A stretch of 64,000 nucleotides of DNA, taken from Eurosta solidaginis (lineage: Eukaryota > Arthropoda > Insecta > Diptera > Tephritidae). Each line of letters opens with the position of its first letter. Positions within the stretch are counted from its first letter, which is position 1. A model generated the notes under the pieces. The model was not told where the DNA came from. It searched no databases and saw only the letters and a program-made list of their open reading frames with translations. Shown in pieces: positions 10,134 to 18,929 of the stretch. The position numbers and the translations under genes are program-made. The DNA is taken from positions 29,757,426 through 29,821,425 of the forward strand of contig NC_090321.1 in assembly GCF_040869045.1 (NCBI RefSeq), in the 5' to 3' direction.

Positions 10134-10846
10134 GTGAGCGAGCGCGATGTTAAGAAAGGTAGGTTCAGGCAGAATAATGGCCTTTCCACTATTGCCTCAG
10201 CATTGGCAAGGTACATCTCCACGTTGCTATTGTCGATATTGGGAGCAAGAATGGAAGGCAGGTTCTCAATGAGAGCTGAATATAAAGACGACTATCCAAG
10301 ATGGATGTCTAGCACCTCGTGGAGAGGCAGTTTCAGTTCCCGCCTACAAATGCGATGAGATATGCCCAAGGTGTAGGGTCATCAAGTGTGCAGACTTGAT
10401 GTGTGCACTTGATGGCATTTCTTTGAATCCAGGCTTCGGAGATTCCCAGGACACCTTAGCCGCATATTTGGTTGCCCAAAATGAAAATTGATAGGCCAAG
10501 ATTCCTGCAAGGCTTAAGACTGCAGAAAGCGAATGTCCCGATGGATGACAAGGCAGTGCTCAAAGTGGAGCAGCAGCAGCGAAGGAGCCAGCCAGCAGCG
10601 AAAGAGTCCGTGGAATCACTCAAGCAAAAAGGTAATAGATGGAGGCTAGACATCAGGAAGGTCAAGCTTAAAATTTTCGCAGTAGCGACAGCCCTAAACA
10701 GCAATCTTGAAGAGATGAGCGATGCCAACAGGCTCTTGCACGAGCTCAATTTGCCAAAGCCAGGTGGGGGTGCGGCCGTGTCGACGTCAACTGCAGGGAG
10801 CAAGAGTGTCCCCGGTAAAGTGACGCAGATCAACAACATCCGCTGA
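10134..10846 (+). CDS. Uncharacterised open frames, possible retroelement ORF1 relic
   Basis: Three plus-strand frames lie in succession: 10134-10358, a frame around 10345-10491 (VPAYKCDEICPRCRVIKCAD, with a CPRC and further cysteines), and 10472-10846 (124 residues, ATG start). The last is basic and glutamine-rich in its middle (VEQQQRRSQPAAKESVESLK), has heptad-like leucines (NSNLEEMSDANRLLHEL) and ends in a proline/glycine-rich tail. The sequence is more GC-rich than its flanks and stops 80 bp before DINE-1-like copy A. I do not recognise the family. Consecutive shifts between frames suggest a decayed longer gene; retroelement ORF1 is a guess from context only. Confidence 0.3.
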
Positions 10847-11373
10847 TGCTGTTACTATTTCCAGGACCACTTTCATATAAATTCTGTATGGTTTGGAGAT
10901 AATTTTGGGATCGTTTCCGGAAATTTTTATACTCAGCTGAGCAGAGCTTACAGAGTATATTAATTTGGTTCGCATAACGTTACCCCGTAACGGCATAAAC
11001 TAATCGAGATAGATATAGACTTCTATTTATCAAAATGATCTGGGCGAAAAAAGAAATTCATTTAGCCATGTCCGTCCGTCCGTCCGTCCGTCTGTCCGTA
11101 AACACGTTAACTTGAGTAAATTTTGAGGTTTCTTAATGAAATTTGGTATGTAAGTTTCTGGGCACTCATCTCAGATCCCTATTTAAAATGAACGATATCG
11201 GACTATAACCACGCCCACTTTTTCGATATCGAAAATTTCGAAAAACCGAAAAATTGCGTTAGTTCATTACCAAATACGGATAAAGCGATGAATTTTGGTA
11301 GGTGGGTTGACCTTATGACGCAGAATAGAAAATTAGTAAAATTTTGGACCCTGAGCGTGGCACCGGCCACTTT

Positions 11374-11384
11374 TAAAAGAAGGT
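11374..11384. repeat. Target site duplication, left copy, of nested LINE
   Basis: TAAAAGAAGGT here and again at 12608-12618 flank the LINE insertion. In uninterrupted copies B, C and D the corresponding host sequence (TAAAAGAAGGTAATTTAAAA or its complement) occurs once, so the duplication is attributable to the insertion. Confidence 0.9.
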
Positions 11385-11539
11385 TGGTTGGTTGGTTGGT
11401 TGGAGTGGCGAGTCACAATTGACTCCAATTAGCGCTCATGCGCCGCTTTGATACCACAAACTCGTGAGTTAGCCAACGAAAGGGTGTTGTAAGAATACTA
11501 ATGAACATTTTCACGTGCCTCAGGGAAAAACCCGTCCCC

Positions 11540-11923
11540 CTATGCCCATCCCGTGGAGTTTATGAATTTGAGAAGCTCTCCCGTCCTAACATCCTTGAGT
11601 TCTGTGAGGCTTTCGAAAAAGGGCTTTCCAATAAACTTTATTCTGCATCGACAGTGTGCTGGGCATTCGCACAGCAGATGCTCAACCGTCTCCTCCGCCT
11701 CCGGACGCTTGCAGCTGCGACAGGAGGTATTGTGTTCCAGTCCCATCCGTGCCGCATGTATCCCAATTGTCCAATGCCCCGTGAGCACCGCAACTACTCT
11801 GGATATACCCCTTCTGTTCATCTTAAAGACAGCTCCCGATCGCTTTTCGTTATATAGTGGCCACATGCTCTTCGAATTTCTACAGGTCCGCAGCCGATTC
11901 CACCTATTGGTGGCCTCCCCCAA
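11540..11923 (-). pseudogene. LINE ORF2 C-terminal Cys/His domain
   Basis: Continues in the same frame as the RNase H domain, separated only by one TGA. Motifs: MWPLYNEKRSGAVF, RRGISRVVAVLTGHWTIGIH, and a CCHC-type cluster CRSCKRPEAEETVEHLLCEC, then KFIGKPFF and KFINSTGW. This tail (LTGH......H.A..., C..C...EE...H.L..C) is characteristic of ORF2 proteins of this LINE group, where the Cys/His knuckle probably binds nucleic acid. It ends in a normal stop about 140 bp before the CCAA tail. The same domain is seen, more decayed, at 36134-36394. Confidence 0.8.
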
Positions 11924-12378
11924 TCAGTGCTGGGAGATGCGACCCTTGATGAGTCTCAGGGGTGCAAGGACCTCCTTCGCTCCTGAGACATCAAGAGCCG
12001 CTCCACGCCGTGCCAGCTGATCCGCCATCTCGTTACTCTGTATGTTTCGATACCCCGGCACCCATATCATGGTAACGATCTGCCGGCTCGCCAGAATCAT
12101 GGCGCTCTCCCTACACTGCCCAACCAGGTTTGATGATATCGTCTCCGACCCGAGTGCCCCAAGAGCCGCCTGGCTATCGGAGAAATTGGCTACCCTGTTA
12201 CCGTTACCTTTGATATCCATGAACGCTTTGCACGCCTCTCGGATAGCGAAAATCTCAGCTTCAAACATACTTGCCGAGTCGGGAATCCGCATACATAAGG
12301 ACGTGGGCGGGACAGTCGCAAATACTCCCGCTTCAACTCCGCAAGCCATTTTGGATCCGTCCGTGAAAACCGAGATGT
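11924..12378 (-). pseudogene. LINE ORF2 RNase H domain (all four acidic positions present)
   Basis: Reading on the minus strand from about 12378: SVFTDGSKM, ACGVEAGVFA, SASMFEAEIFAIREA, ANFSDSQAALGALG, MIWVPGYRNIQSNEMADQLA. These are the RNase HI motifs of I/R1/LOA-type ORF2, with the D (TDG), E (EAEI), D (SDSQ) and final D (MADQLA) catalytic positions intact. RNase H removes the RNA strand during target-primed reverse transcription. An in-frame TGA lies at 11924-11926, directly after GRISQH, and another just upstream of the domain in the same frame. The element is 5'-truncated, so no RT is attached; it is inactive. Confidence 0.85.
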
Positions 12379-12719
12379 CGAATCACTGAGTGATCCCCCC
12401 ATCTTTCCAATATTTCTTTGTGGGGAAGAGAATTGTGTAGTTTGTGTCGAAGACTTTCTTTGGACATATGTAGTCCGTTTTTGCCAAGATTCGGGAGTCG
12501 ATAATATTGAGCAGGATACGGCCGTGCCCGTATGTACGCTCCCTCCAAAGGCCCAACTCCCGAAGTCTTAGGGCCCCTTGAGATGCCGTTTACTTGATAA
12601 ATAGATCTAAAAGAAGGTAATTTAAAAGCTTTGCAAACTTTAATTTGGCAGCTGAGTATGTAATGTTCGGTAACACCCGAACTTTGTCTTTCTTACATGT
12701 TTTTGTTATGTTGATGCCA

Positions 12720-13120
12720 TACCGGGACTATCTTGAAGCCACTTCGATATTGTTTTAAGTACTATTGCGAGATCAATCTGGAAATGTGTTAGGAAACATT
12801 TCGGGATTAATCGCACGATTATTTCGGCATCATTTCTGGTTTATGTAATCATTATTTCGGGACTACTTTTAGATCGTTTTGGCATCGCCTTGGTATCATA
12901 CCGAAGCCATTTCGAAATAATTGCGATTATCTTACCGACTATTTTAGGATCATTTCGAGTTCTATTTTGAAATCATTTAGCAGAGTTCGGAAAAATTATT
13001 TTATGAATACCAAAAATTATCGCAATGTTATTATTATCTGATTGTTATCTGCATATTATTGGTTTGTTATCGAAGAGTTACCGGCCTGTTGTCAATGACA
13101 AATATTTGCGAAGAAATGTC
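12720..13120. repeat. Degenerate array of ATTTCG(G)GATCA-like and TTATCG-like units
   Basis: From 12720 to about 12985 units such as CATTTCGGGATTAATCG, ATTATTTCGGCATCATTTC, ATTATTTCGGGACTAC and GGATCATTTCGAG recur every ~20 bp with heavy divergence. From 13015 to 13090 the motif changes to TTATCG/TTATTATC-like units. No element end marks the change; the Helitron-like element begins at 13127. Confidence 0.6.
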
Positions 13121-13126
13121 GGCATA

Positions 13127-14513
13127 TCTTCTTCTTAATATATAAAAAACACGTGTCACACAATTGAGGCCAATGGACTCCTAAGCTACTGAACCGATTT
13201 TGAATTTGTTTTGCACCCCGTGTGTAGTTTGATCTGACTTGAAATATAGGATAGGTGACTGGGTGACTAGGGTCTCGAGATATAGGCCAAAACGTGGACC
13301 CGGGTACCCCTAGAGTGTGTTTATAGAATATGGATACCAAATGAAAGCTGTTGATGAGTGCTTTAGTAGGGGGTAATTTTCATACCCCTGGGTGACAAGG
13401 GTCTCGAGATATAGGCCAAAACGTGGACCCGGGTACCCCTAGAGTGTGTTTATAGAATATGGATATCAAATGAAAACTGTAGATGAGTGCTTTAGTAAAG
13501 GGTAATTTTCATACCCCTGGGTGATTAGGGTCTCGAGATATAGACCAAAACGTGGACCCGGGTACCCCTAGAGTGTGTTTATAGAATATGGATACCAAAT
13601 GAAAGCTGTTGATGAGTGTTTAGTAGAGGGTAATTTTCATACCCCTGGGTGACTCGGGTCTCGAAATATAGACCAAAACGTGGACCTGGGTACCCCTAGA
13701 ATGTGTGTATAGAATATGGATATCAAATGAAAGCTGTTGATGAGTGCTTTGGTAGAGGGTAATTTTCATACCCCTGTGTGACTAGGGTCACGAGATATAG
13801 GCCAAAACGTGGACCCGGGTACCCCTAGAATGTGTTTATAGAATGTGGATATCAAATGAAAGCTGTTGATGAGTGCTTTATTAGAGGGTTATTTTCATAC
13901 CCCTGGGTGACTAGGGTCTCGAGATATAGGCCAAAACGTGGACCCGGGTACCCCTAGAATGTGGTTATAGAATATGGATATCAAATGAAAGCTGTGGATG
14001 AGTGCTTTAGCAGAGGGTACTTTTCATACCCCTGGGTGACTAGGGTCTCGAGATATAGGCCAAAACGTGGGCCAGTGAATGCCTAGACGGGGTTTATACA
14101 ATATGGATATCAAATGAAAGCTGATGATGAGTGCTTTAATATAAAGTAATATATTACCCAGAGACGGACTGGGACTGGGATTAGGACTAGGACTGGGACT
14201 GAGACTCGGAATGGGACTGGGACTGTGACTGGAATAAAATACATACCACCTTCTGGGACAGGCAATAAAATATGCAGAAGAATGAGAAAAAATTAAGAGA
14301 AGAGAAAAGAGAAAAGAGAGAAGGAGATTGAGAAAGAGATAGAATGAGACGAAGATGGCGATAGATGAAGCGAAAAAGACGTAGGGAGGAGTGAATAAAA
14401 GGATTAGGAAAAAGTTAAGAGGGGGGGAGGGCAGAGTGAGACGGAAAAAGCTTATTAAAATGTATGCAGATTGGCCAAATTTAGGGCAGGACAACGTCTG
14501 CCGGATCTTCTAG
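13127..14513 (+). mobile_element. Helitron-like non-autonomous element 1, with central tandem array
   Basis: The 5' end TCTTCTTCTTAATATATAAA, preceded by A, fits a Helitron start (A|TC). The 3' end has a hairpin (GGCAG, 8-base loop, CTGCC) followed by GGATCTTCTAG, the classic short hairpin plus CTAG. The base after CTAG is C rather than the expected T. Between the ends are seven ~129 bp repeats (13245-14120), a run of GGGACT-like hexamers (14165-14235) and a GA-rich tract (14275-14450). No helicase/Rep coding sequence. A related element lies inverted at 45994-48110. Confidence 0.8.
13245..14120. repeat. Central tandem array of Helitron-like element 1, ~129 bp unit
   Basis: TCTCGAGATATAGG starts at 13272, 13402, 13531, 13659 and so on, a period of 128-130 bp. 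Each unit contains AAAACGTGGACCCGGGTACC, TATGGATA(T/C)CAAATGAAA and GGTAATTTTCATACCCCTGG. Homologous to the repeats in 46540-49440 and, more distantly, to the 130 bp units inside DINE-1-like copies. Confidence 0.95.
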
Positions 14514-15410
14514 CCATTATATATATTGTTACCGAAATTGAACTATCGAAAAATTGTTGAATTTTTATCGAATAAACAGCGATTTGTTACCGAAAAAATA
14601 TTAATTTATTTAAATTCAAAAAAGTATGGCTACAAATTCCGCGTGATTTCTTAAAACAGTAAACAATTTGAGTAAAAATCGAATCTAGTCTTGTTCGAAT
14701 CGGCCTAATATATGTACCAATGTACATGCTCAGCTTGTAATGCCAACGATAATGCGTTAATGAGTTGACTTGGTGGTGCTGATAGCTGTTGTAGTTGTCA
14801 GAGCTGTTATTTTTATTAGTATAGCTACTACCTCGAACCACCTACCAATATAGAAAACTTGTTTTTGTTTTTAGTTCCGAGTATCAATCACATTTGTATA
14901 ACTCCGGTAATGTTAACAACAACTACATCAGCACACCAACTTCAAAATTTATCCTTTGGCCTTCTTGAAAGCTTCAATATTGTGTGCTGTTGTTTCTTGA
15001 AGCTTTCTCTGTACTTTTTATTGTTTTTGTTTGCTTGGTTGTTTTTACTATGCTTATAACAAACTAGCGCGTTATACAAACAAACAAATTCATACGCTTG
15101 TTCAGTTGTTAGCTTCTTCTTCAGTTGTCATCGCAGATCTCGTCTATTTTACAATTTGCATTAAATATCCTTGTACGAATAATTTACGAATGCAATAAAC
15201 GTAAATGCGTTTGAGAACCACCATTTTGTAGATAAATGCATATAAGGTTATAGGGATGCATACATGGCAGTCAGAGTAGTGCAGCAGCCTTACTCAAATG
15301 GCGAAAAGTTAATTCTAAAAGCTATCGCTTCTGGATAAGCGATCAAACCGAGTATTGATCTAAATTCTTATCCAAGTTTTAATATGATTCAATGCGTTCT
15401 AGTAAATTGT
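14514..15410. other. Unassigned DNA with TATCGA-type degenerate units at its left edge
   Basis: 14525-14590 has TTACCGAAATTGAACTATCG and TTTTTATCGAATAAACAGCG, the kind of degenerate units seen at 31990-32190. The rest is AT-rich without recognisable features. Confidence 0.45.
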
Positions 15411-15520
15411 TTTTTTTTTCATACTTCATTTTGTTTTATTTCATTTTATCCTACTTTATTTGTCATTTTATTTTATTTCTTTGTTTAATTTTATTTTGTT
15501 TAGTTTCATTTCATTTCATT
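15411..15520. repeat. (TTTTA/TTTCA)n array, left part
   Basis: Degenerate pentanucleotide array (TTTTA with TTTCA and TTTGT variants) that runs directly into the 5' end of DINE-1-like copy B and resumes after its 3' end. Confidence 0.85.
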
Positions 15521-17605
15521 ATACTCAGTTGAGCAGAGCTCACAGAGTATAATAGCTTTGATTGGATAACGGTTGGTTGTACAGGTATAAAGGAATCGAG
15601 ATAGATATAGACTTCCATATATCAAAATCATCAGGATCGAAAAAAAAATTTGATTGAGCCATGCCCGTACGTCCGTCCGTCCGTTAACACGATAACTTTA
15701 GTAAATTTTGAGATATCTTGATGAAATTTTTATGTAGGTTCCTGGCCACTCATCTAAGAACGCTATTTAAAATGAAAGAAATCGGACTATAACCACGCCC
15801 ACTTTTTCGATATCCGAAATTTCGAAAAACATAAAAAGTGCGATCATTCATTACCAAAGGCGGATAAAGCGATGAAACTTGGTAGGTAAGTTGAACTTAT
15901 GACGCAGAATAGAAAATTAGCAAAATTTTGGTCAATGAGCGTGGCACCGCCCACTTTTAAAAGAAGGTAATTTAAAAGTTTTGCAAGCTGTAATTTGGCA
16001 GTTGTAGAAGATATGATGATGAAATTTTGCAGAAACGTTTCTCCTGTTACGGTATGTATGCTTAATAAAAATTAGCAAAATCGGAGAACTACCACGCCCA
16101 CTTTTAAAAAAAAATTTTTTTAAGTCAAATGTTAACAAAAAATTTAATACCTTTACAGAATATAAGTAAATTATGTCAACATTCAACTCCAGTAATGATA
16201 TGGTGCAACAAAATATACAAAATAAAAGAAAATTTCAAAATGGGGGTGGCTCCGCCTTTTTTCATTTAATTTGTCTAGGATACTTTTAATGCCATAAGTC
16301 GAACAAAATATTACCAATCTTTGTGAAATTTGGTAGGGCGTTAGATTCTAGGACAATAAATGTGTTCTGTGAAAAAGGGCGGAATCGGTTGAAGCCACGC
16401 CCAGTTTTTATACACAGTCGACCGTCTGTCCTTCCGCTCAGCCGCTAACACGATAACTTGAGCAAAAAACGATATATCTTTACTAAACTCAGTTCACGTA
16501 CTTATCTGAACTCCCTTCGTATTGGTATAAAAAATGGCCGAAATCCGACTATGACCACGCCCACTTTTTCGATTACGAAAATTACAAAAAATTAAAAAAA
16601 TGAAATAATTATATACCAAATACGAAAAAAGGAATGAAACGTGGTAATTGGATTTGTTTATTGACGCAAAATATAACTTTAGAAAAAACCTTTTTAAAAT
16701 GGGTGTGACACCTACCATATTAAGTAGCAGAAAATAAAAAAGTTCTGCGGGGCGAAATCAACAGTCCTTGGAATCATGGCAGGAATACTGTTCGTGGCAT
16801 TACATATATAAATAAATTAGCGGTACCCGACAGATGGTGTTCTGGGTCACCCTGGTCCACATTTAGGTCGATATCTCGAAAAAGCCTTCACATATACAAC
16901 TCAGGGCTACTCCCTTTTAAAACCCTCATTAATACTTTTAATTTGTTACCCATGTCCTACAAACACATTATAGAGGCACCCCTGATCCACCTTTTTGGCG
17001 ATATCTGGAAAAGGCGTCCACCTATAGAACTAAGGTCCACTCCCTTTTAAAACATTCATTACCACCTTTCGTTTGATACCCATATTGTACAAACGCATTC
17101 TAGAGTCAACCCTAGTCCACATTTATAACGATATCTCAAAAAGGCGTCCACCTATAGAACTAAGGTCCACTCCCTTTTAAAACATTCATTACCGCCTTTC
17201 GTTTGATACCCATATTGTACAAACGCATTCTAGAGTCAACCCTAGTCCACATTTATAACAATATCTCAAAAAGGCGTCCACCTATAGAACTAAGGCCTAC
17301 TCCCTTTTAAAATACTCATTAACGCCTTTCATTTGATACCAATATCGTACAAACAAATTCTAGAGTCACCCCTGGTCCACCGTTATGGCGATATCCCAAA
17401 ATGGCGTCCATCTATAGAACTATGGCCCACTCCCTCTTAAAATACTATTTAATACCTTCCATGTGTATCAAATGTCATACAAACACATTCCAGGGTTACC
17501 CTAGGTTCATATTATCACGAGGTGATTTTCCCTTATTTTGTCTCCATAGCTCTCAACTGAGTATGTAATGTTCGGTTACACCCGACCTTAGCCTTCCTTT
17601 CTTGT
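15521..17605 (+). mobile_element. DINE-1/Helentron-like element, copy B (longest copy)
   Basis: 5' end ATACTCAGTTGAGCAGAGC folds as a hairpin (ATACTC ... GAGTAT). Then come a GTCCGTCCGTCCGTT microsatellite (15671), several CCACGCCCAC boxes (15794, 16090, 16555), a second CCGTCTGTCCTTCCG block (16431), and a 130 bp tandem array from about 16850 to 17510. The 3' side has CTCAACTGAGTATGTAATG, the inverse of the 5' subterminal sequence, then the GTTCGGTTACACCCGA(A)C hairpin, ending CTTTCTTGT. This order fits recalled DINE-1/HINE elements. No coding sequence; mobility would need Helentron proteins in trans. Copies C and D (inverted) and A share both ends. Confidence 0.85.
16850..17510. repeat. 130 bp central tandem repeats of copy B
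   Basis: CGATATCTCGAAAA-type motifs fall at 16870, 17000, 17130, 17260 and 17390, a strict 130 bp period. Units carry GGTCCACxTTTATGGCGATA, ACTCCCTTTTAAAA, TTTCATTTGATACCCATAT and ACAAACACATTCTAGAGTCA. The TTTGATACCCATATTGTA and AAACGCATTCTAG parts match the Helitron-like repeats (TTTGATATCCATATTGTA, AAACACATTCTAG). Confidence 0.95.
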
Positions 17606-18300
17606 TATCTTATATATTTTAAATTAAATTTTAAATTATTTTAATTTTAGATTTTTAGTTTTATTTCATTTTTTTCTTCTTTTAACTCATTTTATTTTAA
17701 ACGTTATATTTTTTCATTTTATTTTATTTGATTTTATTTTATTTTATTTTATTTTGTTTTGTTATTTTTTTTTTCATTTTGTTTTATTTTATTGAAAATG
17801 CAATAATTCTTTTATTTTATTTAGTTTTATATTATTTAATTTAATTTTATTTTGTTTTATTTTATTTTAGTTTATTATATTTTATTTTTTTATTTTTTTT
17901 ATATTATTTTTTTATTTTGTTTTGTTTAATTTTATTTTATTTCATTTTATTTAATTTATTTAATTTTGTTTTATTTTTTATCTCATTTTATTATATTTTA
18001 TTTTATTTTGTTGAATTTTATATAATTTTATATTTTATATTATTTTATTTTTTAGTTTTATTTTGTTATTTTATTTTTTTATTATGTTATTTAATTTTTT
18101 ACTACAATTTATTTTAATTTATTTCTTTTTATTTTATTTGGCTTTACTTTATTTTATTTTATTTATTTTTTTTTTTATTTTTTTTTTACTTTATTTTACT
18201 TTATTTCATTTTGTTTTATTAGCTTGACCTCATATTTTTCTTTATTTTACTTTTACATTACTTTACATAATTTTTTTTTTTTAATCAATATGATTTTATT
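17606..18300. repeat. (TTTTA)n array, right part
   Basis: About 700 bp of degenerate TTTTA/TTTTAT repeats. The plus-strand frame at 17917-18117, rich in F, I, L and Y, is only a translation of this array. Confidence 0.9.
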
Positions 18301-18373
18301 TTATTTTGGTGCAACCATATTAACTGCTGTGATGAATGTCACCCTATCTCCGCTGCTCATTGCGCATGGTATC
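18301..18373 (-). pseudogene. Left flank of BEL insertion: piece of a LINE ORF1-like sequence
   Basis: The sequence ending GCGCATG then GTATC matches 29979-29991 (GCGCATGGTATC). Together with 23881-24190 it forms one interrupted relic homologous to 29930-30170. The upstream part aligns only weakly. Confidence 0.6.
18369..18373. repeat. BEL target site duplication, copy 1 (GTATC)
   Basis: GTATC directly precedes the plus-strand TGTTG terminus at 18374 and recurs at 23881-23885 after the other terminus. Five bases is normal for BEL/Pao and other LTR elements. Confidence 0.9.
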
Positions 18374-18750
18374 TGTTGTTGCGGATTACCTGGTTGTGGA
18401 CTGTATGCGGACCATCTAATCACGATGCACTGCTGCAGATTACTTTGAAAGAGCGGTTTACCAATTGACGATAACTCACGTGTGAAATAATACGCGGGTG
18501 GTTAAATCAAATATGACTTTAATTATAAGTTCAATTATTACAATATAACCACTAAAACTATGTTAATTATTAATCACTAAATAAAGCGGGCGGTCGAATA
18601 CGCAGCAAGAAGAAAGATGATAATAAGAAGACAACAAAGAATGGCAATATAGAACAAATGTCAAAACTATTTGATAGATTGTGCTTGAGTATTAACTCTT
18701 TCGACACTAACATATATAAAAGTTGTGAATATGCAAATACCGACTCAACA
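18374..18750 (-). repeat. BEL 3' LTR (377 bp)
   Basis: Read on the minus strand it starts TGTTGAGTCGGTATTTGC and ends CCGCAACAACA, with perfect 5 bp inverted ends (TGTTG/CAACA). It is preceded by the purine-rich stretch AAGGGCGGCGGTA and followed by the GTATC duplication. A TATATATG box-like segment lies ~35 bp inside. Confidence 0.9.
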
Positions 18751-18763
18751 TACCGCCGCCCTT
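18751..18763 (-). promoter_or_regulatory. Polypurine tract of BEL element
   Basis: Minus-strand AAGGGCGGCGGTA immediately abuts the 3' LTR start. In LTR retrotransposons this tract resists RNase H and primes plus-strand DNA synthesis; position and purine content fit. Confidence 0.8.
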
Positions 18764-18929
18764 GAACTATCAAAATATGTGCAAACGAATAGGTTCAAAA
18801 TTTAAGATGACAATAAATTATTTAAAAAATTTACAATAGAAAAATATTGAAACGCAAAGAAAGGATTACAATTTGACTTATGACTATTCGTCGCAAAAAA
18901 GATCAGCCTTCGTTGGTAGTAGACATAGC

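Larger units (their letters stand above)
11384..12607 (-). mobile_element. 5'-truncated LINE (LOA/R1/I group) nested in DINE-1-like copy A
   Basis: A ~1.2 kb minus-strand insertion. It ends at low coordinates in a (CCAA)n tail (TTGG repeats at 11384-11400 on the plus strand) and is truncated at its 5' side near 12607. It encodes the end of ORF2: an RNase H domain and a cysteine/histidine C-terminal region, followed by a short 3' UTR. Target duplication TAAAAGAAGGT on both sides. The coding part has only isolated stops, so this is one of the younger LINE insertions here. Confidence 0.9.
10929..12700 (+). mobile_element. DINE-1/Helentron-like element, copy A (internally deleted, split by a LINE)
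   Basis: Starts with ATACTCAGCTGAGCAGAGC, carries the GTCCGTCCGTCCGTCCGTC microsatellite near 11070 and CCACGCCCACTTTTTCGATA near 11212, and ends with GCTGAGTATGTAATG, the hairpin GTTCGGTAACACCCGAAC and CTTTGTCTTTCTTACATGT. The nested LINE occupies 11384-12607. Removing it leaves only ~550 bp: the sequence jumps from AATTTGGCAG straight to the 3' subterminal repeat, losing the second half and all central tandem repeats present in copy B. Classification rests on recalled architecture of DINE-1 (subterminal inverted repeats, GTCY microsatellite, 3' stem-loop). Confidence 0.8.

Noticed and set aside
10456..10839. Minus-strand 127-codon leucine-rich frame
   Set aside because: Exact antisense of the plus-strand frame at 10472-10846, which has the more protein-like composition.
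13245..14120. Regularly spaced repeats suggestive of a CRISPR-like array
   Set aside because: Eukaryotic tandem repeats of ~129 bp with no unique spacers.
14024..14494. Minus-strand 156-codon frame with SPSPSP-rich middle
   Set aside because: It is a translation of the pyrimidine tract and the GGACT-type hexamer run inside Helitron-like element 1. The same run gives a different short frame in element 2 (46013-46351).
15521..17605. Interpreting the ACTCAGTTGAG ends as true terminal inverted repeats of a DDE transposon
   Set aside because: About 35 bp including a stem-loop lie beyond the 3' repeat in all copies, and no fixed-length target duplication is visible; subterminal repeats of a Helentron-like element fit better.
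17917..18117. Hydrophobic F/I/L/Y-rich frame, possible membrane protein (likewise 45674-45946)
   Set aside because: Direct translation of (TTTTA)n arrays.
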